64,000 bases of DNA, from positions 124,001-188,000 of the forward strand of contig VJWM01000186.1 of NCBI GenBank assembly GCA_010909165.1, read 5' to 3'. The notes beneath the pieces are model-generated. The model saw only the letters and a list, made by a program, of their open reading frames with translations. It had not been told where the DNA came from and did no database searches. The translations under genes and the position numbers were made by a program. Shown piece after piece: positions 56,131 through 64,000 of the stretch (the first letter of the stretch is position 1; every line of letters starts with the position of its first letter). Source of the DNA: Anthoceros angustus (taxonomy: Eukaryota > Streptophyta > Anthocerotopsida > Anthocerotales > Anthocerotaceae).

Positions 56131-57572
56131 CACTAGAACGCAAACTTCCTGTCGCGGTTGAAGACGGGGCCGGTGTTACAGGATCAGGAGGATGCCTTCC
56201 TGGACGAAACGCTGGTCGCCGTAGTCGAGGCGCAGGCAGATGAGTGCAGCCAGAAGAACCCCAAGCTTCAAGACACGGTACCTACGGCAGAAGCAGAGAA
56301 GGGGAGTGCCCGCAGGGGGCGACCAACCTATGCAGAGTTGGAGCGGTATCTATGGGAAATGGAGATGCCACTAGGGATGACGCGCAGCCAACGACAGGCC
56401 TTTGTGCATTACGCTCGCCCCTTTCGGATGTACAACGGATGTGTCTTCAAAGTGGGGCCAGACGGAGTCGAACGGAGGTACCTACAACCGCGTAAACGGA
56501 GTGGTAATCAAGGGGATGCATGAAGGTTTGGTTGGGGGACATTATGCGGCGCAGATCACCACCAAAAAGATTTTGGATGCGGGGTACTGGTGGCCCACCA
56601 TGTATGGAGAGACACACCAGTTTGTGAAGAAGTGTGATGCTTGTCAGAGGATCGGGAAGCCTACTCCAACGACATAATGGCCGTTAGTGCCCATAATGGC
56701 ACTGGCTCCTTTCGAAAATGGGGTATTGACTTCGTCGGACCTATATAGCCTACGACGAAGCACACACAGAAGAGATACATCCTCATGGCAACCGATTACT
56801 GCACCAGGTGGGTTGAAGCGGTGGCAATAAGAACGGACTTTGCAAGCACCGTGGCAAGGTTCCTCTATGAAAACATCATAACCGGTATGGATGTCCATTG
56901 CAGTTGGTGAGCGATAGGGGAACTCATTTCCTCAATGATGTGATAGCTGCAATGATGGAGTATTTTGGTATAAATCATCGCAAGATGGCACCTTACAACC
57001 CCAAGGCCAATGGGTTAACAGAGAAGACAAACAGACTTATCTGTCGCATTCTGAATAAACTTACGGTTAACTATGTGCACGACTGGGATACCAAGCTACC
57101 GTTGGCGCTATGGGCTTTCAGGACGGCAGAAAAGGTGACTACCCAACGAACTCCGTATTACTTGACCTATGGGCATTCCCCGGTTATGCCGATCGAATTC
57201 GAGGTACCAACATTGTGGGTGATGATGGAGGGGCAGCTAACCAAGGAAGAGAGTCAATTAGAACGGTTGCTCGAGTTTGTGCAGCATACGGAGGGACGGG
57301 AGGAGGCTCAACAGAGAATGCAGCTGGTGCAGAATCAACGCAAGATTTGGCACGACCGGCTGCGGAACCAAGAGTATGTAAAGGAGGGGGACCTGGCCCT
57401 CCTTTACGACAGTCGTCACATGCATTTTCCAGGCAAACTCCACTTGAGGTGGATGGGCCCCTACCAAGTGGTACATGTATACGACAATGGGTCCATCCAA
57501 CTCAGGCAGTTAGATGGTGAGCTGTTACCCACCCGTATGAACGGGTGGAGGGTGAAGAAGTACTATGCTTAG
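56131..57572 (+). pseudogene. Gypsy integrase, broken
   Basis: The HHCC zinc domain is at 56520-56660 (HEGLVGGH, then KKILDAGYWWPTMYGE and KKCDACQR). A stop (TAA near 56675) and a shift separate it from the core: WGIDFVGP (first Asp, about 56724), ATDYCTRWVEAVA, then after another shift near 56900 the second Asp and the Glu (LVSDRGTHFLND; NGLTEKTNR). The C-terminal part (56898-57572) is a clean 224-codon frame ending with a GPY/F-type module (LRWMGPYQVVHV) and VKKYYA. It integrates the cDNA; as assembled it is disrupted. Confidence 0.85.
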
Positions 57573-58287
57573 TACTGGCGGAGACGCCAACAGATGAGAA
57601 GGGGAGTGTGTGGACTACGGGCTCCCCCCCTTAGGAAGGTAATGAGTTAGTTTTTGTTTTTTTTGTTAGTGTGGAGTGGAAAATAAGGCGAAAGAGGGGA
57701 AATAAGGCCGGGTGACTTGGACTCGAGTAGGTCGGGTGACTTGACTGACTCGAGTAGACCGGTGAGTCCGGTGACTCGGAGTGAGCCACGATAAGTTCGC
57801 TGGGAAAAGTAACTTCGGAAAAGGGGGGAGCGTGTTTGGCAAGGGGGCCACGTGGACGGTGCTGAGAGGAGAACGGGCATGCAGCGGACCAGGACCACAG
57901 GGTTGTCAATGGCCGTTATGGGCAGGTAACCACGACCCAAGTACATGCGCTTGAGCGGCGACGGCGTAAGGCTAGAGTAAGCGATGCATGACTCTAGCAG
58001 TTACGGGCAGCGAAAGGACGTCCTCCCGTGCTTCAGTTACTCCCGATGTTCTGACGTTGAGAGAAGGCCATTCTCGACCGACTGGCTGCAGCCACCGGCT
58101 GCACCTGCTCGCGCTATCTCTTCCGGCGCTCAAGCACAATTACGAGCGGCCATCTTTCCCGAATTGAGCGCTCGTCGCGGTGGAATGCAGCAAGAGCATT
58201 GTTGCCCATCACCTCACGACAGCAAACCAGCCGGCGCGCGAATATGGGGCCCAAGAAGCAGCGGAGGTCTAGGAACCCTGGCGTTTA
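57573..58287. other. Non-coding spacer after Gypsy pol
   Basis: Purine-rich GAGAAGGGGAG at 57596-57606, T-rich runs (57650-57665) and short repeats of GACTCGAGTAG and GGTGACTTG (57710-57785). It could include a second promoter or splice acceptor for the downstream ORFs. No LTR identity with the sequence at 38.2 kb was seen. Confidence 0.45.
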
Positions 58288-59218
58288 GTTGAGAAGAACA
58301 TCGTCACCAAGCGCTACCTGGATTTTGGACCTTGGCTGGAGGATGCAGAGGAGTTGGTGCAGGACTACCTGGACATCTTCCAGGCGGTATGGACATTTGA
58401 CAGCGTAATGCTGGTCCGGGAGTACGCCCGGAAGATGTTGGCGGCGGCCAACAAAACCATCCGCTCCCAGGAGCTTTAGGGAGGATCCAATGAGATGGAC
58501 TGTGGAGGTCTTGCGAGCGGTTTACAATCGGTCGGTGGAAGAGATTGGGGGCGTGGTTTCGGAGCCCCTTAAGGTAAAAGGGAGGATGGAGGCAGCCAAG
58601 GTGGCGCTCTTGAAGCCGGGGACACAGCGGTCCTCAAATGGATGGTTGATGTCGGACCTATTGGACCGACGGGTGAGGGCGGTGGCGAAAGTCATCGTGC
58701 ACTGGAACATGCTCACCAAGGTGGACCACCTTGGTGACAATTTGCTTATGTTCCTCCACGCCCTGCAGCGAGGGAAGAGAGCGGACTGGGGAAGGATCAT
58801 CTTCGCCCGAATTAGCCAGGAGGCCCGGAAGTTGCGCAACGAGAAGCCGCCCCCCTCGGCGCTGTCTCCCTTCATTGTCCACGTTTGGGGACACCTCAAC
58901 CTCTTGAAGAAGGGAGAAGAGGAGCGAGCACTCCGGAAAGGGTTGGTAACCCTTCCTGAGTCGGAGCGAGAGGCACGGTCCAGAGCCGGCGACGCCCACT
59001 CAAGCCCAAAGGACCTGTGGAGGACAAAGACCGGAAGGCATTCCGGACTCCATACGGCTGGAGCGGACCCCCTCGCCGCCCAGGGAAGTATGGGAAGAAA
59101 TTCCCGCTGCCCTCCTTCTAGTCCCTCCACCAAAACACCCCGCACCGGAGGCAATTGCGACGGGCAGGGAGCTAGTGGTCGCCGGGCCAGGCAGACCAGC
59201 AACCTACGACGGCCCTAG
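58288..59218 (+). pseudogene. Accessory ORF after Gypsy pol, helical N-terminal domain
   Basis: The first piece (58288-58479) reads VEKNIVTKRYLDFGPWLEDA onward and ends at a TAG. The next frame from ATG 58490 has 242 codons (VLRAVYNRSVEEIGGVVSEP, then VHWNMLTKVDHLGDNLLMFL, ADWGRIIFARISQEARKLR). The pattern is alpha-helical and resembles the N-terminal half of plant retroelement ORFs that stand outside pol. It matches no well-known domain I can name. It is followed by Pro/Ser-rich and then coiled-coil sequence. Confidence 0.5.
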
Positions 59219-59259
59219 CTACCGAGCCCCTCCGGATTAGGAGGGAGGCAAAGAAGAGG

Positions 59260-61135
59260 AAAACGGCCCCCACCACTACTGCTCCAAGGTCCGCTCCGGT
59301 GCCCTTGCCCTTGCCAACGGAGTGGCAGGAGGCCGAGGAAGCGGTGAGAAGGGCAGAGCGGGATGCGGCCCAGGGAGCGGGAGGACACTGGCAGCAACCC
59401 CACCCCGAGCCCATCGTATCGCCGACCAGGAGGGGAAAGCGAGCCAGCTCCAGGACTCCTTCACCGCCTCCGGACCCCAAGCATAGGCGAGCGGAGAAGG
59501 AGCTAGCAGCCAAGCGGGCCAAGGAGGTAGAGGCTCCGGACCAAAATATATAGTCAGGACCTAAGGGTCCTGATTGGGTCCGGAGTTCCTAGTCCGGCCT
59601 CCCTCCGGACTGCGGTCTGGCGGTCCTTAACGGACCGGAAGATACCCGCACCTTCAGCGGACTTCACGGGTATCTCCCCAGCAGGGGCTGTGGAAGAAAC
59701 ACGGTGGATTCTCGCAGCCGTCATGGACGGTATGCTCTGGGGGCTCTGCGGGACGGCTGAGAAGACTCAGGAGGTGGAGGCCACCAGAAGGAGAATGGTG
59801 GAGCTTCAAGGCGAGGCGGAGGTGGCCTAAGCGGCCAAAAGGGTGGGGAAGTCTCTCGCTAGGGTCAAGGAGGAGAAGCGACGGACGGCCGAAACGGAGG
59901 CCAAGTCAGCCCAACAGGACCGGGCTAGGGTGCTCTAGCTATGTGAACAGCTGAAGCAGGCACAGGAGGTGTAAGCAAGGGCAGAGAACCTTTGCAGGAG
60001 AAGAGGAGCGGCCCAAGAGGAGGCGGAGGAAGCCCGGAGGCAGGCGAAGAGGGCTAAGGACTTGGCCGAAACAGCTCGCCAGGAGCAGAACCAAGCCTGG
60101 GAGGCTCAGGTGAAGGGAGCATGGGAGGCGGAGGCCTCAGCCAAGACGGATAGGGATCACTACCGGCGAGACAGATTCCGGGGGAGAGAGGCGGCGGGAG
60201 TAGCCACGGCCAACCTGAAGGCAGAGCAGGCAGCGGCGGAGCAAGCACGGGTAATCCGTGAGGAGGAGAGGAGGCCAAGCACCAGGAGCTAGCAGCCAAG
60301 CGGCCAAGGAGGTAGAGGCTCGGACCAAAATATAGTCGGGACCTAAGGGTCCCTGATTGTCCGGAGTTCCTAGTCCGCCTCCCTCCGATCAGCGGTCCTT
60401 AACGGACCGGAAGATACCCGCACCTTCGACGGACTTCACGGTATCTCAGTGGAAGAAACACGGTGGATTCTCGCGCCGTCATGGACGGTATGCTGGGGCT
60501 CAGGGAGAAGACTCGGAGGTGGAGGCCACCAAGGAGAATGGTGGAGCTCAAGGCGAGGTGGCCTAAGCGGCCAAAAAGGGTGGGGAAGTCTCGCTAGGGT
60601 CAAGGAGGAGAAGCGACGACGGTCAAACGGAGGCCAAGTCAAGACCAAGCTAGGGTGCTCTAGCTATGTGAAGTGAAGCAGCATGGAGGTGTAAGCAAGG
60701 CAGAGAACCTGCAGGAGAAGAGGAGCGGCCAAGAGGAGGCGGAGGAAGCCCGGAGGCAAAGCGAGGGCTAAGGACTTGGCAGCCTCGCCAGAGGCAACCA
60801 AGCCCGGGAGGCTCAGTGAAGGGAGCATGGGAGGCGGAGGCCTCACGGATAGGGATCACTAGGCAGTTAGAGAGAGGCGGGGAGTAGCCACGGCCAACTC
60901 AAGGCAGGCGGGCGGAGCAAGCACGGGTAATCCGTGAGGAGGAGAGGGAGGCCAGCACCAGGGAGCTAGGGGACCTCCGGGTACAGCTGCAGGACACGGA
61001 GGAACGGCGCCAGGAGTTGGAGGGCCGGAAGGAGACCCTGGAACTATAGCTTCAGGTAACGGAGGAGCGGAATGGGATTCTCCAAGGGAGAATCGAGGAT
61101 CACGAGCGGGAGATAGAGCGGCTCCAGCTTTGTGG
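59260..61135 (+). pseudogene. Accessory coiled-coil ORF after Gypsy pol, decayed
   Basis: Several frames give Ala/Glu/Arg/Lys/Gln heptad repeats, e.g. RKRAKDLAETARQEQ-type words at 60040-60110 and ANLKAEQAAAEQARVIREEE near 60210-60270. The final segment (61007-61132) encodes the same residues as 36881-36998. The homology stops at the word GCTCCAGCTTTG in this copy, while the left copy continues. Stops and shifts are frequent, and 60296-60960 is a degraded duplicate of the preceding block. Confidence 0.55.
59504..60960. repeat. Tandem duplication with a degraded second copy
   Basis: Block 59504-60287 (AGCTAGCAGCCAAGCGGGCC onward) recurs at about 60288-60960 and is about 110 bases shorter. Differences are mainly 1-6 base deletions and CAG-to-CGG / CTG-to-CCG changes (e.g. 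AGTCAGG versus AGTCGGG; AAGCCTGGG versus AAGCCCGGG). Confidence 0.88.
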
Positions 61136-62159
61136 CCGCTGTAGCCTTTCAAGCTACCTAATGTATGATATCAAGTTACTCTTGATACATTATCTCTGAA
61201 GATATCTTGATTGAGTATCTTGCACGGGAGAATTCACAATACTCTTCGCCTACTCCCGCATCAAGAACCCATATCCGTTGATTGATTAGTCATATTATGA
61301 CCAGCGGCGATGTGGTAAACCCGCCCTGAGCTGATGGTGTATATGGTGTATGTCATCCCTCTCGGCCGCTACGCAACTCCCTTGCTTATCTCTCTGTTTG
61401 AAGGTTTTCTCTCTCTATAGTGGAAGGCAGTCACTATGTTGAAGTATATTGCCATGCTTAGGATCTCTTATTGTAGCAGACTTGCATGCATTATTTTGAA
61501 CATTGGTTTTAACTAAGTGCGCACCAGTTGAGCTGACAAAGGTCTCCCATCTTGATTGTTGGCTCTTCTCGCCATGTTATTGAGGCCATCATCGCTCTTG
61601 TTGGCCATATTGGCTATGCTATTCAGCTATGTATGACCAGCGGCGACGTGATAAACCCGCCCTAAGCTGATGATGTCTATGGTGCTACGCAGCTCCCTTG
61701 CTTATCTTTATGTTTGAAGATTATTATCAACTAGTGTGGAAAAACAGTTCACATGAGAATTCGGCATAGCATATTACTATTAAATACTGTGTAAACTCTA
61801 TTTACATGAAAATTTGGCACAACACTTCCATTATTCTTATCTCGTATAGAAGATTTCTCACTTGAGAATAACGCTCAGCAGATTATTATTCACTCATTAA
61901 TTGTGGAATTGTTATCTACTCATACTTGGCTAAGGAGGTTTATGGAGTCGCGCTGGAGCGGTGTTCAAAGAGTGGTGTTCTCGAGGGTTTTGGAGCGGTG
62001 AGCAGTGTTCTCAAGGGTCTTCTATACATGGTCTTTTCCAAGGTCTTCTCCATGTCTTTTTCCAAGGCTCCCCAATATGATGCGGGGCCACCCAATCTGT
62101 GCCTATCAAGGACACCCCCTGCCCGGTCTGCTCTTAGCTTTGCTCTGGGGTCAAGGGGG
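61136..62159. other. AT-rich stretch with direct repeats, no gene
   Basis: Two direct repeats (61296-61403 and 61632-61719) share TATGACCAGCGGCGA, AAACCCGCCCT and CTCCCTTGCTTATCT; the second lacks about 20 bases. A stretch at 61965-62060 has GGTCTTCTCCATGTC-like words repeated. It may be LTR or MITE debris. No coding family recognised. Confidence 0.5.
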
Positions 62160-64000
62160 TGAAATGTCACATTGGGCACAAGCACAAGGATTTCGACAAG
62201 AATACTTGGGAGGCACAAGTACGGCTTGCTTCTTCTTCCGGCGCAGCGGCTCACCCAATCCCTCTTTCGGCAGCCTCCCTTGGGCCACCGCCAGAGTCTT
62301 GGAAGTGGCTTTGGAGGTAGTCCAACCACCTGCTGGCGTTATTTCACACTCGTTTCCTGAGCCCCCGTCTTTTTCGGCGGCTCCCGAGGCGTCTTCACAA
62401 TGATGTTCGCCTTTCGTACCGCCTTCCATTGGATTGCCTTGCGGGGATGAGGAGGCTTGGACTCTTTTCCTTTTCCTTCCTAGGTGGTGTCTTCGGCGCT
62501 CTAGGGGCGGTTCTTCGGGCCATGGGGAGGTGGCTTCCCGCCTCTGCCGCTTTCGGGCAGGGGATTGGGAGGCTCTACAGGTGGAGGATCTTTGGGCGGC
62601 AAGATCTAGGTTAGGGATGGCCAAGGTTGACAAGGTTTGTCTGGACCCTGGTAAGGCGCGTCTTCGAAGGTGTCATACGTTGGGTCGGAATGGTGAGTAC
62701 GCACGGGCCGCTAGGGCTCTCCGCCCGGAGCCGGTGGTGCCGGCCTCCGAGGACACCATCGCTACGCTCCGTGCCCTTCATCCAGCCCCCAGTGACAGCA
62801 TTCCATAGGATACCTTCGACTTCATGCCCGAGGAGCTTTTTTGTCTAGACAGGGCGGTCTTTGGTCGGGCCCTCTCCACTGTCCCCCGGTCTGTCAAGGA
62901 CAGTTTATGAACACCTTCGAGATTATTTCTCCCCAGAGGATCCATCTAGTAGTTTTTCAGAGCTTTTCATTCTGGCGGTGGTTGTGGCCAGAGGCGAGGT
63001 CCCTCACAGGATCTCCCAGGGGCTTGCAGGTTACTAGTTTTGGAGAAACTTACATCGAGGGTGCGCCCTATTGCTGTCGGAGAGGTGTTCCTGCGCCTCA
63101 TCAGCCGTAGCATTGCGATTGAACTTCGGGAGCACCTTTGCCCCCACCAATTTGGGATTGCCATTCCAGAGGGTTGTGAGTCTATGGCCTTTGGTATCCA
63201 GGTGGTCCTCGAGTCTCACCCACATTGGGTTGCTCTACAAGTAGATGTCGAGAATGCCTTCAACACTGTGTTTAGGGCCGTCATTTTCTCGGAACTCAGG
63301 GATGCAGGTGGGTACCTAGCGGGCCTCTATGGATCTCCATCCAACTACTATCAACATGGTCCAGCTACGGGAGGCGTTTCGGTTCTCCACTCGGCGACGG
63401 GCAAAAGGCAAGGGGATCCATTACGAGGTGCCCTCTTCGCCATGGCGCACTTCAGGGCGCTGTCCTCCACAACCTCTGCAGTTTGGGAGTGCCTTTTCCC
63501 ATCTGTGGTTGACGATACCCATATCCTCGAGCGAGGGGACAAGGTGAGGCCTGCCTTTGATCTCTTCTCCTTGGAGCTCTCCCGTATGGTATTGAGGGTC
63601 AAGATCGATAAGTGCAGGGTGTGGTCCCCTTTCGGTAATACACCCCCTCTTCACTATCCAGGGGGGGGATATTATTTCTCCGCAAGGGCCTTGGGTCCTC
63701 GGAGTTCCACTGGGTCCCCCTGACTTTATTCAAGGGTTTGTGGACGTGGCTCTGGAAGAAGACGTGTCTCACATTGGGGACCTTTCACAAATTGGAGACC
63801 CTCAGGTTGCGTTTGGTATTTTGTCTTCCTGCTTTGCGCGTCAACCAGGTTATCTTACCAGGACGGTTGCTCCATCCCCGGCCTTTTTATCAAGCTTGAG
63901 ACAATTTGATAGGCAGGTTATGTAGGCTCTTGGGGGCATTATAGGTCCCGGCACCTTCGAATGCGCCGATGGTGACTTGGTGCGGAAACAGGCATCATTG
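62160..64000 (+). mobile_element. Second LINE (non-LTR retrotransposon), runs off the window
   Basis: ORF2-type product in pieces. An upstream part near 62434-62808 ends EPVVPASEDTIATLRALHPA, a pre-RT word of this LINE group. The RT in frame 63040-63723 has RPIAVGEVFLRLISRSIAIE, HQFGIAIPEGCESMAFGIQV, VDVENAFNTVFRAVIF, TGKRQGDPLRGALFAMAHFR and VVDDTHILE, then LRVKIDKCRVWSP. After a frame change near 63700, DLSQIGDPQVAFGILSSCFA follows to the window end. It is parallel to the LINE split by CACTA at 19.4-33.1 kb and somewhat better preserved. Confidence 0.87.

Larger units (their letters stand above)
51616..57640 (+). mobile_element. Gypsy (Ty3-type) element, LTR end to integrase
   Basis: Begins with the rest of the interrupted LTR (51616-51672). 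The primer-site-like TGGCGCCGTTGCCGGGGA (51677-51694), typical of plant Gypsy elements, follows. Then come gag, protease, RT, RNase H and integrase in Gypsy order, all on the plus strand and close-packed to 57572. No matching 3' LTR was found in the window. Accessory ORFs homologous to 36.9 kb follow at 58.3-61.1 kb. Confidence 0.85.

Noticed and set aside
57606-58000. Possible 3' LTR directly after Gypsy integrase
   Set aside because: A purine tract followed by TGTG looked like an LTR start, but the sequence has no match to the LTR before the primer site (51616-51672) or at 38.2 kb, and accessory ORFs follow. Kept as spacer.
1-64000. CRISPR arrays, bacterial operons, rRNA or tRNA genes
   Set aside because: No spaced identical repeats of CRISPR type, no operon-like gene packing and no cloverleaf or rRNA core that I could recognise; spliced plant genes and retroelements account for the coding content.

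Overview
The window is nuclear DNA from a streptophyte plant. The genes have canonical GT-AG introns, mostly 60-250 bp long, and the recognisable single-copy genes are plant types: an RH47/ISE1-type DEAD-box helicase, a plant NOMO, a CCCH/RRM/OST-HTH/RING protein and a K+-dependent vacuolar H+-pyrophosphatase. Short introns combined with heavily nested Copia, Gypsy, LINE, CACTA and DUF7869-type repeats suggest a non-seed streptophyte (charophyte alga, bryophyte or lycophyte). That placement is inference and I cannot name a species.

Layout. 0-6.2 kb: a decayed DUF7869-family gene split by a GC-rich minisatellite, then a minus-strand Gypsy pol remnant carrying a solo-LTR-like insertion. 6.3-17.6 kb: a gene island with RH47 (minus), NOMO (plus, 27 exons) and the CCCH/RRM/OST-HTH/RING gene (minus). 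RH47 and NOMO are head to head with 106 bp between start codons. 19.4-33.15 kb: a LINE reverse-transcriptase gene split by an 11.36-kb CACTA (En/Spm) transposon at 20155-31513, with matching TIRs, a 3-bp AGG target duplication and tnp2- and tnpA-like genes. 33.4-36.5 kb: the vacuolar H+-pyrophosphatase gene (8 exons). 36.8-61.1 kb: Gypsy elements with a long coiled-coil ORF outside pol. Their LTR is interrupted by a tandem Copia array (LTR-internal-LTR-internal-LTR, 38901-51610) flanked by a perfect CTTAC duplication. 61.1-64 kb: AT-rich sequence and a second LINE that runs off the window.

The four host genes act separately: mitochondrial RNA metabolism (RH47), ER translocon and membrane-protein biogenesis (NOMO), RNA binding possibly coupled to ubiquitin (CCCH/RRM/OST-HTH/RING) and vacuolar proton pumping (V-PPase). 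All 40 exons I could define in the three spliced genes, plus the intronless RH47, join without one frameshift. The repeat DNA is full of small deletions and CAG-to-CGG / CTG-to-CCG changes centred on CWG trinucleotides. This is most easily explained by a CHG-methylation-linked sequencing or consensus artefact, or by an unrecognised decay process limited to transposons. It is the most unusual signal in the window. No rRNA, tRNA or CRISPR array was recognised.
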